A stretch of 64,000 nucleotides of DNA from Chromatiales bacterium (lineage in GTDB: Bacteria > Pseudomonadota > Gammaproteobacteria > Steroidobacterales > GCA-2729495). Below, piece by piece: positions 55,071 to 64,000 of the stretch; position 1 is the stretch's first letter; every line of letters begins with the position of its first letter. The position numbers were made by a program, and so were the translations under genes. The notes beneath the pieces are model-generated. The model saw only the letters and a list, made by a program, of their open reading frames with translations. It had not been told where the DNA came from and did not search any database. The stretch is taken from the NCBI GenBank assembly GCA_016789845.1, contig JAEUQA010000013.1, forward strand, positions 124,001 through 188,000, read 5' to 3'.

Positions 55071-56249
55071 ATGTACATCAATTTCTGGTACCCCATGATC
55101 CGCAGCGAAGACCTGGGCCCCGACAAGCCGGAGCGCGCCAAGGTGCTGGGGCTCAATTTCGCGGTGTTCCGGGACAGCAAGGGCCGCGCCCACGTGCTTT
55201 CCGACACCTGCGTCCATCGCGGTGGCTCCCTCGGCGGGGCCTGGGAACTGGGCAAGAACCCGCGCATCGTCGACGACTGCGTCGTCTGCCCCTATCACGG
55301 CTGGGAGTTCGACGGCCAGGGCGAGTGCAAGAACATCCCCTCCATCGGCTACGGCACCAAGCCGCCGCCCCGGGCGAAGGTCGATGCCTACCCCACCGTG
55401 GAAAAATACGGCATCGTCTTTGCCTTCCTGGGCGACCTGCCCGAGAACGAACGCCCGCCCCTGCTGGAGATCGAGGAGTTCACCGATCCGGCCTGGCGCG
55501 CCAATTCCGTGCTCGTCCTCGAGGTGGACTACTACTACGAGCGCTCCATCGAGAACGGCCTGGACCCGGCCCACAACGAGTTCGTCCACCCGACCCACGG
55601 CTTCAAGGGCATCAACCGGGAGACCTACAAGGTCCGGGACTACGACGTGGAGAACTACCCGCAGGGCTGGGGCATGTGGTTCCTCCACCGCTTCAACGCG
55701 CCAGGCCTGAAGGACGAGACCTGGAAGGACGCCCGGACGAAGGCCGGCGAACTCTATGCCGGCAGCGGCACCCACGGGCCGAACACGATGATCACGGAGA
55801 TCAACGTGGGCAACAACCAGAAGTTCCGCCAGTACTTCTTCGAGCAACCGGTGGACCAGAACAGGACGCGCATCTTCTTCGTCAATATGCGCAACTTCAT
55901 GCTGGAGGCCCACAACGACGGCCCGATCCACGCCCGGAACAAGGTCATCGCCCAGCAGGACATCGAGATCCTGGTGGACGTCTACCCGCCCCGGACGCCC
56001 ACCAGCAACACCAAGGAAGTGCTGATGCCGGCGGACAAGGCCGTGGTAGCCTATCGGGAGTGGCTCTCCAAGTTCGACGACAGGGGCTGGCGCATCGACT
56101 GGGACGAGTTTACCCGCCGCAACGGCAAGGACACGGCCTACGCCATTCCGTCGCCCCGCCGTCGCGGCTCCGGTAACTGGGTCCTCGAGCCGGTGCCCCT
56201 CCTCTCCAGCCGCGCGGAGCGGAAGGCGAGCAAGGAAGCCACGGGCTGA
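55071..56249 (+). CDS. Rieske-type aromatic ring-hydroxylating oxygenase alpha subunit
   Basis: A 392-residue protein from ATG 55071 (GGGAGAAG upstream). Rieske ligands C47-x-H49 and C73-x2-H76 (TCVHRGGSLGG, CVVCPYHGWEF). The mononuclear iron site lies in ENGLDPAHNEFVHPTHG (two His). It lies opposite ccoN and does not have reductase or beta-subunit genes beside it, so it must use other electron donors. Substrate unknown. Confidence 0.9.
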   Translation: MYINFWYPMIRSEDLGPDKPERAKVLGLNFAVFRDSKGRAHVLSDTCVHRGGSLGGAWELGKNPRIVDDCVVCPYHGWEFDGQGECKNIPSIGYGTKPPPRAKVDAYPTVEKYGIVFAFLGDLPENERPPLLEIEEFTDPAWRANSVLVLEVDYYYERSIENGLDPAHNEFVHPTHGFKGINRETYKVRDYDVENYPQGWGMWFLHRFNAPGLKDETWKDARTKAGELYAGSGTHGPNTMITEINVGNNQKFRQYFFEQPVDQNRTRIFFVNMRNFMLEAHNDGPIHARNKVIAQQDIEILVDVYPPRTPTSNTKEVLMPADKAVVAYREWLSKFDDRGWRIDWDEFTRRNGKDTAYAIPSPRRRGSGNWVLEPVPLLSSRAERKASKEATG

Positions 56250-56285
56250 AAGTCCCGTCAGGTCACCTTTACAGGAGCACACCCC

Positions 56286-56729
56286 ATGGCTGCGAAGAAC
56301 ACTCTGGTCTTTCCCACCGACTTTTCCGAAAGGTCACTGAACGCGCTGCCCTGGGTCCGGAAAATGGCTGAGGCGCTGCAGGCCGATCTCCGCTGCATCT
56401 ATGTGGTCGAGGAGCCCCAGATCTACAGCACGCTCGACATGGGCCCCGTTGCCGTCCCCTCGGTGACGGAGCTCGTGAAGAGCGCCGAAGAGCACCTCGA
56501 TTCGTTCATCAAGGCCAATATCAAGGCCTTCGGCAGCGCGCCGAAGGCCTCGGTCCTGGTGGGCAGGCCCGCAGAGGAAATCGTGAGTTACGCGAAGGAC
56601 AACGACGCCACGATGATCATCATGACGACCCACGGCTACAGCGGCGTCAAGCACCTGCTCCTCGGAAGCACGACGGAGGGCGTCCTCCGGCACGCGAGCT
56701 GCCCGGTGCTGTCCATCCGCGCCGCCTGA
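56286..56729 (+). CDS. Universal stress protein (UspA family)
   Basis: A 147-residue protein with the Usp alpha/beta fold: TLVFPTDFSERSLNALPWVRK at the start and the ATP-binding pattern in ATMIIMTTHGYSGVKHLLLGSTTEGVLRHASCPVL. ATG 56286 follows AGGAGC. It is followed by a strong terminator. Confidence 0.93.
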   Translation: MAAKNTLVFPTDFSERSLNALPWVRKMAEALQADLRCIYVVEEPQIYSTLDMGPVAVPSVTELVKSAEEHLDSFIKANIKAFGSAPKASVLVGRPAEEIVSYAKDNDATMIIMTTHGYSGVKHLLLGSTTEGVLRHASCPVLSIRAA

Positions 56730-56752
56730 GCGCCCCCAAGCGAAGGACTACG

Positions 56753-56782
56753 GCGCCGCCAGCAATGGCGGCGCTTTTTTTT
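56753..56782 (+). terminator. Rho-independent terminator after uspA
   Basis: Stem GCGCCGCC (56753-56760) / GGCGGCGC (56767-56774) with a 6-base loop and eight T's (56775-56782). Confidence 0.95.
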
Positions 56783-56811
56783 GCCCGGGCGCGGACGGCT
56801 GGGACAGCCGC

Positions 56812-57621
56812 CTACAGGCCGTGCGCACCCAGCGGATCGGGTCGGGTCACCAGTGAGCGGACCAGGCGGCCCAGGAACACCGCGGGTGGCAGGCGGTCGA
56901 TCGGCCGCTCGCCACGCAACACGCGCTCCACCAGCCAGGGTGTCGCCTCATCCGGGCTGTCGGCGATGGCATTCATGAGGCGCCGGAATTTCCGCCACTG
57001 GGCCTCGCCGACCCGTTGGCGCACGCGGCGGTTCTCCTCGACCGTCATGGGCGTCAGGACGAACCCCGGGTTCAGCCAGCCCACCTTCACCGGGCAGTCG
57101 CCCAGCTCCTTCGCCGTGGACTCGGTGAAATACCGGACCGCCGCCTTCGTGGTCCCATAGACCGTCAGGTTGTCCTGCTTGCGGCCGTCGTAGCCGAAAC
57201 CCACGGTGTTGTAGATGACGCCGCCGCCGGGCTGGCCCAGCATCCCCGCGAGCGCGACCCGCGTGCCGTACATCACGCCGCGCAGGTTCACGTCGAGGGC
57301 CTGGTCTATCCATTCCGGAGGCACTTCGTCGTAGCGCAGGACGGGTGGGCCCACACCGGCGTTGTTGAGCCAGGTGTCGACGCGGCCAAAGCGCTCCACC
57401 GCGGCGGCCCAGAGCGTCCGCACGGCCTCCAGCTCCCGCACATCGCATGGCTGGCAGGCAACGCGACCCGGCTCCCCGAGCGCGGTCGCGGCGGACCGGA
57501 GGGGTTCGCCGGCCAGGTCCGAGAGCACGACATTGCAGCCCCGGGCCAGGAAGGCGCGGGCCAGGCTGTGGCCAATGCCACTGGCGCTGCCGGTGATGAC
57601 GACTGTGGTGGGGTGCTGCAT
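56812..57621 (-). CDS. Short-chain dehydrogenase/reductase
   Basis: A 269-residue SDR: TGSASGIGHSLARAFLARG, TWLNNAGVGPPVL, the catalytic YGTTKAAVRYF and GWLNPGFVLTPM. The longer C-terminal part after PGFV is typical of SDRs acting on lipophilic substrates. It ends near the uspA terminator and starts about 20 bases from the kinase gene stop. Function otherwise unassigned. Confidence 0.9.
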   Translation of the reverse strand: MQHPTTVVITGSASGIGHSLARAFLARGCNVVLSDLAGEPLRSAATALGEPGRVACQPCDVRELEAVRTLWAAAVERFGRVDTWLNNAGVGPPVLRYDEVPPEWIDQALDVNLRGVMYGTRVALAGMLGQPGGGVIYNTVGFGYDGRKQDNLTVYGTTKAAVRYFTESTAKELGDCPVKVGWLNPGFVLTPMTVEENRRVRQRVGEAQWRKFRRLMNAIADSPDEATPWLVERVLRGERPIDRLPPAVFLGRLVRSLVTRPDPLGAHGL

Positions 57622-57641
57622 TTCGCCTGCCTTGCTGCCCT

Positions 57642-59000
57642 CTATCCGGATGCGGCCGCCGGCAACCGTGCGTCCATCCGCAGGCCGCCGCCGTCCCGAA
57701 GACTTGCCTGTACGCTTCCGCCGTGAGCCTCGAACACGCGCCGGGCGATGGCGAGACCGAGGCCCGTACCCCCGGTGCCGCCGGCCGTGCCGGGCGCGCG
57801 AAAGTAAGGCTCGAAGATCTGGCTCAGAATTGCAACGGGCACGCCCGGACCCCGGTCTGCAATCGTCACCTGGACCTCATCGCCCGCACGGACCGCGTCC
57901 ACCCGGACTCGCGAGCCGCCGGGTGCGTAGCGAATGGCATTTCGCAGGATGTTCTCGAAAGCGCTGCGGAGGAGCTCGGGATCCCCAACGACCAGCAGGT
58001 CCTGGGCTGTGCGGAGCTCGATGTCGCAACCCCGGGCCCGGGCCTCGATCTCCTCGTCTGCGGCCAGTTCGGCAAGCAGGACCTCGATACGCACCAGGCG
58101 CCGGGACACCGTGCCGGTGGCGCCCAGTCGCGAGTAACGCAACAGGTCGCCGATCACCTGGTCCATGCGCCGGATTTCCTGCTCCACCCGCGCGGCCTCG
58201 GCAGGTTTGGCCCCGGGACGCTGGGCGGCCAGCGCCGTCGCAGCCTGCAGCCGGGCCAGGGGAGAGCGCAGCTCGTGGGACAACTCGGCCATCAGCCGTT
58301 CCCGGCCCTCAAGCAGCTCCTGGAGCTGTGCCGCCATGGAATTGAAGTCCGCCGCGAGGGCACCCAGCTCGTCCCTGCGGCCGGCGAGGCTGTCTGGGAC
58401 CCGGGTATCGATGCGGCCGCGCGCCAGCTCCCGGACCGCCAGCTGCAGGCCGGCGACGGGCCTGCCGACCGCCCGGGCAATGAGCCACGCCACGGAGGCA
58501 ATGACGAGCAGGGCTACGAGCGCGAGCCCAATCGCCGTGGCCGCGCTGCCCCAGAGCTTGATCTCGTTGGGCAGCACGAGGAAGGCATAGGCCTCGCCAT
58601 CGGGCCCGATCAGCTGCGGGGCGAGGCGCACGGGCCGGTAGTTGCGGGCCGGGATCTCGGCCGGCCCGACCACCGACTGCCGCACGAAGCTGGCGTATTC
58701 GCGCGGCACCTGTCGCCCGAGGATGTCGCGGCTCTCACTGTCGAGGACCAGGATGATGACGCCCCGGGGAACCGCGGCGCTCCGCAGCCAGTTTTCCAGG
58801 CCGGGCCGGCCCTCGGCCGACAGTACCGCGGCGGCTTCCCGCCCGAGGGGACTCTGGCGGGTGGCCGCGTAGTTCGCCAGCTGGCTGGACGCCACGAGCC
58901 CGACGCTGACGACGCCGAGGAGCACGAAGGCCGCGAGGGCGATGCCGATGTAGAGCGCGATCCGCCAGTACAGGCGCCGGAAGCCCAGCTCCACGGTCAA
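57642..59000 (-). CDS. OmpR-type sensor histidine kinase (CpxA-like)
   Basis: A 452-residue membrane sensor: two membrane helices (IALYIGIALAAFVLLGVVSVGLV and AIGLALVALLVIASVAWLIAR) around a periplasmic domain of about 130 residues, HAMP (RPVAGLQLAVRELARGRID), HisKA with AELSHELRSPLARLQ (His site) and HATPase with ENILRNAIRYAPGG, DRGPGVP and GTGLGLAIARRV. It overlaps the response-regulator gene by four bases, forming a two-component pair. CpxA-like by layout; signal unknown. Confidence 0.93.
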   Translation of the reverse strand: MTVELGFRRLYWRIALYIGIALAAFVLLGVVSVGLVASSQLANYAATRQSPLGREAAAVLSAEGRPGLENWLRSAAVPRGVIILVLDSESRDILGRQVPREYASFVRQSVVGPAEIPARNYRPVRLAPQLIGPDGEAYAFLVLPNEIKLWGSAATAIGLALVALLVIASVAWLIARAVGRPVAGLQLAVRELARGRIDTRVPDSLAGRRDELGALAADFNSMAAQLQELLEGRERLMAELSHELRSPLARLQAATALAAQRPGAKPAEAARVEQEIRRMDQVIGDLLRYSRLGATGTVSRRLVRIEVLLAELAADEEIEARARGCDIELRTAQDLLVVGDPELLRSAFENILRNAIRYAPGGSRVRVDAVRAGDEVQVTIADRGPGVPVAILSQIFEPYFRAPGTAGGTGGTGLGLAIARRVFEAHGGSVQASLRDGGGLRMDARLPAAASG

Positions 59001-59737
59001 CGCCCCCGGAGTGGATCCGGGGCGACGCCCGGGTCCAGCACATAGCCATGGCCCCGCAGGCCCCGGATGCAGTCGCCGGCCACGCCGGCCGCGGACAACT
59101 TGCGGCGCAGCTTGCTGATCAGGGTATCGATGCTGCGGTCGTAGGCCTCGATGGGCCGGTCCAGTGCCAGCTCCGTGAGCCGGGCGCGGGACAGCACTTC
59201 GCCAGGGTGGCGCATGAGGTGCTCCAGCACGCGCATCTCGGCCGCCGTCACGGCCACGGGCACGTTCCCCGCGAACAGCTCCCGGCGTCGCAGGTCGAGC
59301 CGGAGCGGCCCGACCGCCAGGTCGCCAGCGCGGCCGCTGGCCCCTTCACCGCCCCGATAGCGTTTCAGTACCGCCTGGATGCGGGCCGCCAGCTCGAGCG
59401 GGTTGAATGGCTTGGGCAGGTAGTCGTCGGCCCCGCCCAGGAGCCCGATGATCCGCTCGGACTCCTCGCCCCGGGCGGTCAGCATGACGATCGGCAGGTC
59501 GTGGCGCTCGCGCAGGCGTTTCAGCACCTCGAAGCCGCTGATCCCGGGCAGCATCACGTCGAGCACCACCAGCTCGGGCGGCGCGTCGGCGACCCGGGAC
59601 AGCGCCGACTCGCCGTCATGCACCACGTCCACGCTGAAGCCCTGCAGTTCCAGGAACTCCCGGAGCATTGCGGCCAGGGCCTCGTCGTCATCCACCAGCA
59701 GCAGCCGGGGACCTCCGTCAGCGCGGGACTCCCTCAC
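58997..59737 (-). CDS. OmpR/PhoB-type response regulator
   Basis: A 246-residue regulator from GTG 59737: receiver domain (LLLVDDDEALAAMLREFLEL, phospho-Asp in LVVLDVMLPG, MLTARGEESERIIGLLGGADDYLPKPF) and a winged-helix DNA-binding domain (VTAAEMRVLEHLMRHPGEVL, IDTLISKLRRKL, IRGLRGHGYVL). The upstream frame (to 59899) has no family sequence, so the shorter start is used. First gene of the pair with the kinase. Confidence 0.92.
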   Translation of the reverse strand: MRESRADGGPRLLLVDDDEALAAMLREFLELQGFSVDVVHDGESALSRVADAPPELVVLDVMLPGISGFEVLKRLRERHDLPIVMLTARGEESERIIGLLGGADDYLPKPFNPLELAARIQAVLKRYRGGEGASGRAGDLAVGPLRLDLRRRELFAGNVPVAVTAAEMRVLEHLMRHPGEVLSRARLTELALDRPIEAYDRSIDTLISKLRRKLSAAGVAGDCIRGLRGHGYVLDPGVAPDPLRGR

Positions 59738-59877
59738 GGGCCGGCCCGTCCGCGGTGAAGTGTCGCAGCAGGGGGCGGAATTGCCCCGCGTTGGCCTGTG
59801 TTGACCGACTGTTGACGCAGGCAGGGCAGCTCCCGCTCTAGACTTCCGGTCACCTGAACACCCCCGGAGCCGATTGC

Positions 59878-60846
59878 ATGAGCACCGAGAGCGCGGCAAG
59901 CATCAAGACCAGCAACAACGCCTTGGTCAACCTCATGTACCGGCCGCCCTGGGTGGGCCTGCTGGCCTTCGTGATCGTCTTCGTGGTCCAGGCGCTGGGT
60001 CATACGGTCATGATCGTCATGGAAGAGGTCTGGCCGGGCGAGAACTATATCTATGAATCGGCCTTCGCGATGGGCCTGCTGGGCGCCGTGCTGCTGTTCA
60101 TCGGCATGAGGAGCGCCAACGAGGTCTCCGCCACCTGGCTTGGCTTCTGGGCCGGGACCTTCCTGTGGACGGGCTGGATCGAGTTTTCCTTCGTCTGGTC
60201 GGGGAACTACCTGAACGTGCCCGACCTGATGGACCCGAACGTGCCGGGGGAGATTGCCACCAAGGCCGAGTACCTGGTGATGATGTCATCGATCGGCATC
60301 ATGGGCTCCACCCTCGCCTACTTCATGATGAACAAGGAGACCAAGTGCAACTTCTTCATCTGGTTCCAGCGCAACCTGGGCCTGAAGACCGGCAAGCCGA
60401 ACCCGAACCACGAGCGCAACTTCGCCGCCATCACCGCGCTGGAGACCATCTACGTCATCTGGTTCTTCTACCTGCTGCTCCTGTTCATGTACGACGAGAA
60501 CATCCTGGGCGACCGGCACCCGGTGACCTACGGCATCTTCTTCGTGAACGTGATCTGGGCGGTCTACCTCTTCCAGCGCCTGATGAAATTCTGGCGGGTC
60601 ACCACGGCGATCCGCTACGGGATCCCGACCGCCATCGTCGCCTGGAACGTGGTGGAGATCGCCGGCCGCTGGCACCTGTTCACCGAGTTCTGGGAGAAGC
60701 CCCAGGAGTTCTGGCTGGAGATGAGCCTGGTCACCGCGGGCGTGGTCATCGCGGGCCTGCTGGCCGTCCGCACGCCGGCCCACAAGAAGGCCGAGCTGTC
60801 CCGGGAGCAGCTGGGCCTGGCCAGGAAGGCGGCCGAGACGCCCTGA
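59878..60846 (+). CDS. Polytopic membrane protein, unknown function
   Basis: A 322-residue protein with seven or eight membrane helices (GLLAFVIVFVVQALGHTVMIV, AFAMGLLGAVLLFIG, TWLGFWAGTFLWTGWIEFSF, VMMSSIGIMGSTLAYFMM, ETIYVIWFFYLLLLFMY, YGIFFVNVIWAVYLF, LVTAGVVIAGLLAV). Conserved-looking motifs are WIEFSFVW and CNFFIWFQRNLG. It is not a transporter family I recognise. It diverges from the two-component genes and may be their target. Confidence 0.75.
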   Translation: MSTESAASIKTSNNALVNLMYRPPWVGLLAFVIVFVVQALGHTVMIVMEEVWPGENYIYESAFAMGLLGAVLLFIGMRSANEVSATWLGFWAGTFLWTGWIEFSFVWSGNYLNVPDLMDPNVPGEIATKAEYLVMMSSIGIMGSTLAYFMMNKETKCNFFIWFQRNLGLKTGKPNPNHERNFAAITALETIYVIWFFYLLLLFMYDENILGDRHPVTYGIFFVNVIWAVYLFQRLMKFWRVTTAIRYGIPTAIVAWNVVEIAGRWHLFTEFWEKPQEFWLEMSLVTAGVVIAGLLAVRTPAHKKAELSREQLGLARKAAETP

Positions 60847-60904
60847 GTCCGGCGTGAGTCCGGCCTGAGTCCCGATCAAGGTACTCCAAGAGAGCGTGCC
60901 TAAG

Positions 60905-60939
60905 CCGGCCCCGGGTATTAAGCTCTGGCCCGGGGCCGG
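60905..60939. terminator. Hairpin between convergent genes
   Basis: CCGGCCCCGGG (60905-60915) pairs with CCCGGGGCCGG (60929-60939) around a 13-base loop that contains the RND stop codon (60918-60920). There is no T tract, so it may slow or block transcription from both sides without being a classical terminator. Confidence 0.5.
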
Positions 60940-63900
60940 TTCTTCCACTCCAGCACGGTGACGAGCAGCGCCGGCAGGAAGGTGAGCGTCACCAGGGTCG
61001 AGCAGACCAGCCCACCGAGCACGATCACGCCCACGCCCCGGTAGAGCTCGGTGCCGGCGCCGGGCAGGAACACGAGCGGCGCCAGTCCGAAGGCCGTCGT
61101 CAGGGTCGTCATCATCACGGGCCGCAGCCGGGTGCGGACCGCGGCGTTCACCGCATCCAGCACGTTCACGCTGCCGTCCTTCAGGTTTTTCAGCGCCTGG
61201 TCCACGACGAGGATCGGGTTGTTCACCACGGTGCCCACCAGGATCAGGAAGCCCAGCATGGTGATCATGTCGAAGGGCTGCGCCAGCGCCGGCAGGCCGG
61301 CGAGAGGCAGCAGGGCTCCCACCCCGTTCAGCGCGGCCAGGCCGAGCAGGCCACCAGCAATGCCCACGGGCACCGTGACCATGATCAGTAGCGGCACGCC
61401 CCAGTGGGTAAAGATGGCGACCAGCAGCAGGTAGCAGATCAGCAGCGCGACCAGCAGGTTGCCCGCGAGCGCCGCGCGGGTGGCGTCCAGCTGGTCGCTG
61501 GCGCCCGACAGCCGCACGGTAACGCCCGGCGGCACCTGCCCCTCGGCGCGCAGCGCCCCGATGACCCGCTCCCGGACCAGGGCAACGCCGCTTTCCAGCG
61601 CCACCTGCCGGGGCGGAATCACGTAGACCGTGACGGTGCGCCGGCCATCCACCCGGCGCAGGGTGTCGGTATCCACCGTCTGCACGAGGTCAGCCACCGC
61701 GCTCACCGGCACCACCGCACCCCGGGGCGTGGAGAGCGGCAGCTGGCCGATGCCGCCGACGCCTGGCGCCGACTCGGGCCGGCTGTACAGGTAGATGTCC
61801 AGCTTCTCGTTGGCCAGGAGGAACTCGTCCACGAACGCGCCGTCGGTCAGCGCGGCAACGCCGTAACCGAATTCCGCGGCGTTGATGCCGAGCTCGGCGA
61901 GCCGGTCCCAGCGGGGCCTGACCTCGATGAGGGGCTGGCCAAGGACCAGTGACGAGGGCTCGGAGCGGACCTGCGGACCATCCAGCTCCGTCCGGGCGCG
62001 GTCCGCAATCGCCGCCGCCGTCCGGTACAGGGCCGGCAGGTCGCTGCCGGACACGTCGATGTTGATGCTGCGGGTGCCGCCGTCGTTGCTGGAGATGATG
62101 GAGCCGCGGGACGAGAACGAGCGCATTCCCGGAAAGGCGGCGAAGCGCCGCGAGACCACGTCCCCCAGGGCGTCGATCTGCCGGGGATCCCTGGTCTCGG
62201 CGATGACACGGATCTGCTTCGGCGCGACGCTCATGTTCCAGTAGGCCAGCGCGGGGACTGGCGTCTCGCCGCGGGCGAACCGCCCGGGATCATCGCCGAG
62301 GTAGGGCAGGAACTGCTCGTGGACCTGGTCGGCGACCTCCAGCATTTCAGTCAGGTTGTAGCCCGGGGGCGCCAGCATCAGCGAGAAGATCTTGGGCTCC
62401 TCGCCCTCGGGCAGGTACTCGGCGGGTGGCGTCAGCCAGAGGGCCGTCGCCGCCGCGCCCAGGAGGATCCCGCCGAGGATGCCGAGGCGCCGCGGGCGGG
62501 TCGCGATGCTGGACTCGAGGGCCCTGTCGAGACGTGCCCGGAACGGGCCCGCGGCAGTCGGCAGGGAGCCGTTCGCACCGCGGGCCAGCCAGCGGCTGCA
62601 GGCCGCCGGCACCACGGTGATCGCCACCAGCATCGACGCGAGGATGGCGGCGGAAATGGCAATGGCCACGTCCGAGTAGAGCTGGCCCGCCTCCTCGCGG
62701 AGCAGCAGTACGGGCGCGAACACCAGCACGGTGGTCAGCGTGGAAGCGAGCACCGCAGGCCAGACGAGGCGCACGCCCCGCAGCGCGGCAGTCATGCGGT
62801 CCAGCCCCTGCCGCCCCGCCCGCTCGATGCTCTCCAGCACGACGATGCTGTTGTCGAGGGTCATGCCGATGGCAAAGGCGATGCCCGCGAGGGAAATGAC
62901 GTTGATGGTCCGGCCGGTGATGACCAGGCTCATGAGGGCCACGATGATGCAGATCGGCACGCAGACCACCACGACGAGGGTGGCCGGCAGCGAGCGCAGG
63001 AACAGGTACATCACCAGGGTCGCGAGCACCGCGCCAATCAGCAGGTTCTGCACGACATTGGCGATGGAGGCCTCGACGTAGCGGACGTCGTCGCTGATCA
63101 GCGTGATCTGCATCCCCAGGGGCGCGAGCAGGTCCCGGTTGACCTCGTCCATGACCAGCATGGCGGCCCGCTTGATCTCGATGACGTTGGAGCCGGGCTG
63201 CCGCTTGATGCCGATGTTGATCCCCGGCTGGCCGCTCAGGAAGGACAGGGACCGGCTCTCCGAGTAGTCCAGCCGGGTGGTGGCCACGTCCTCCAGCCGG
63301 ACCAGGGCGCCATTGCGTTCCGCGATCACGGTGGCATCCAGGGCCGGCAGGTCGGCGTAGCGGCCGATCGTGCGGAGCAGGTAGCGGCGCTTGCCACTGT
63401 CCAGGTCGCCGCCGGACACGTCCCGGTTCCGCCCGCGCACGGCCTCCCGGACCGCCGTCAGGGTCAGGCCCCGCTCGGCCAGGCGCGCCGGGTCCACGAG
63501 GATCTGCACCTGGCGTTCGGCGCCGTCCCGCACGCTCGCCTCCGAGACGTTGGGCACGCGCTCGAAGCGGGGCCGGACGACGTCGTCCACGAAGTCCCGC
63601 ATCTTGCTCATCTCGAGCCCCTGGGGATTGCCCGGCAGGGCCGTGACCACGAAGAACATGAAGGAGTTGTCCGAGAAGGAGTTGGTGAAGAGCCGGGGCT
63701 CATCCACGTTCTCCGGGTAACCCGTCACCTGGCTCAGCGCGTTGCTGACCCGGAGCAGGGCATCGCCCACGTCCACGCCGAAGGGAAACTCAAGCTCGAT
63801 GCTGGCCTCGCTGGTGTTGGCCGTGGCCACCAGGCGCTGCAGGTTCGGGATGCCGCGCAGGTATTCCTCCTGCTCGATGAGGATCTCCTGCTCGATGTCC

Positions 63901-64000
63901 TGGGGGGTGGCGCCGGGCCAGCGGGTCTGGACCGTGACGGTCCGCACCTCCAGGTCCGGGATCATCTGCACCGGCACCCGGGTGGCCGCCAGCACGCCCA
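60918..64000 (-). CDS. RND efflux permease (AcrB/MdtC type), missing the N-terminal end
   Basis: About 1,027 residues are visible; the start lies past the right window edge, probably by fewer than 30 codons. Signatures are RWPGATPQDIEQEILIEQEEYL near the start, GRTINVISLAGIAFAIGMTLDNSIVVLESIER (the helix 4 region with DN in the usual DD position), ALMSLVITG and the C-terminal VNNPILVVDQALKNLKDG with TTLTTAFGLAPLVFLPG. It is a proton-driven exporter of the HAE1/HAE2-like group for small molecules; the substrate is unknown and no adaptor gene is in the window. Confidence 0.93.
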   Translation of the reverse strand, partial: GVLAATRVPVQMIPDLEVRTVTVQTRWPGATPQDIEQEILIEQEEYLRGIPNLQRLVATANTSEASIELEFPFGVDVGDALLRVSNALSQVTGYPENVDEPRLFTNSFSDNSFMFFVVTALPGNPQGLEMSKMRDFVDDVVRPRFERVPNVSEASVRDGAERQVQILVDPARLAERGLTLTAVREAVRGRNRDVSGGDLDSGKRRYLLRTIGRYADLPALDATVIAERNGALVRLEDVATTRLDYSESRSLSFLSGQPGINIGIKRQPGSNVIEIKRAAMLVMDEVNRDLLAPLGMQITLISDDVRYVEASIANVVQNLLIGAVLATLVMYLFLRSLPATLVVVVCVPICIIVALMSLVITGRTINVISLAGIAFAIGMTLDNSIVVLESIERAGRQGLDRMTAALRGVRLVWPAVLASTLTTVLVFAPVLLLREEAGQLYSDVAIAISAAILASMLVAITVVPAACSRWLARGANGSLPTAAGPFRARLDRALESSIATRPRRLGILGGILLGAAATALWLTPPAEYLPEGEEPKIFSLMLAPPGYNLTEMLEVADQVHEQFLPYLGDDPGRFARGETPVPALAYWNMSVAPKQIRVIAETRDPRQIDALGDVVSRRFAAFPGMRSFSSRGSIISSNDGGTRSINIDVSGSDLPALYRTAAAIADRARTELDGPQVRSEPSSLVLGQPLIEVRPRWDRLAELGINAAEFGYGVAALTDGAFVDEFLLANEKLDIYLYSRPESAPGVGGIGQLPLSTPRGAVVPVSAVADLVQTVDTDTLRRVDGRRTVTVYVIPPRQVALESGVALVRERVIGALRAEGQVPPGVTVRLSGASDQLDATRAALAGNLLVALLICYLLLVAIFTHWGVPLLIMVTVPVGIAGGLLGLAALNGVGALLPLAGLPALAQPFDMITMLGFLILVGTVVNNPILVVDQALKNLKDGSVNVLDAVNAAVRTRLRPVMMTTLTTAFGLAPLVFLPGAGTELYRGVGVIVLGGLVCSTLVTLTFLPALLVTVLEWKNRPRARA

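Overview
The window reads as a stretch of a high-GC gammaproteobacterial chromosome. Its left half (about 1-30.3 kb) is a mobile genomic island and its right half (about 30.5-64 kb) is core genome. The host assignment rests on the complete cbb3 oxidase cluster, the PA2778/PA2779-type pair, an NhaR-type LysR regulator, REP-like palindromes and uniformly GC-rich coding; I cannot name a genus. The stretch from about 24.2 to 30.3 kb is visibly more AT-rich than the rest and ends at an intact tRNA-Arg(TCG) gene, as expected for accreted foreign DNA.

Layout. (1) 1-4.5 kb: a leftward czcCBA-type heavy-metal efflux operon, with the CzcA-type gene running off the left edge. (2) 4.6-6.7 kb: a MerR-family metal regulator with two matching MerR-type operator/promoters (19-bp spacers), one driving a Met-rich cytochrome c-like protein and one a short CDF exporter. 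(3) 6.7-14.2 kb: the conjugative or plasmid-like backbone, with a DUF3363 relaxase, TraF-type S26 peptidase, DUF2840, RepA with iterons and a DnaA box, AlpA-like regulator, a split DUF6499/DUF2285 regulator, RadC, DUF2958 and a small protein. (4) 14.7-24.2 kb: an eight-gene divergent locus that I cannot match to any named system. The leftward arm encodes a DGQHR/DndB-like protein, a radical SAM enzyme and an Hsp90/GHKL-type ATPase. The rightward arm encodes three successive ParB-like paralogues, a PD-(D/E)XK nuclease and a SNF2 helicase. Genes within each arm overlap, and an 8-bp-arm palindrome covers the rightward promoter. This is the best candidate for an undescribed system, plausibly DNA marking plus restriction. 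(5) 24.5-27.4 kb: a second defence-like cassette of TIR-like, caspase, SLOG-like and DUF6338 membrane proteins. (6) 27.4-30.3 kb: a scrambled IS481-family remnant, two uncharacterised genes (one with a PD-(D/E)XK motif) and the tRNA-Arg. A tRNA-Met 3' half ending exactly at the anticodon loop (24.49-24.53 kb), a tRNA-Arg 5' half (30.39-30.43 kb) and degenerate copies of the tRNA-Arg 3' end mark likely integration scars that separate the modules.

Core genome: GST and aspartate carbamoyltransferase; an SDR; the SbtA/SbtB bicarbonate pair; a metabolic cluster of unknown substrate (cupin, NhaR-type regulator, maleate isomerase-like protein, OYE-type oxidoreductase, methyltransferase, REDY-like protein, SDR, LysR; 34.5-43.3 kb); the PA2779/PA2778 pair; a hybrid PAS kinase beside a degenerate kinase and a FixJ-type regulator; the cbb3 oxidase set ccoNOQP-orf-GHIS; a Rieske oxygenase; UspA; an SDR; an OmpR-type two-component system; an unknown polytopic membrane protein; and an RND efflux pump running off the right edge. 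The kinase/FixJ genes beside cco suggest redox or oxygen control of the oxidase, but this is inference.
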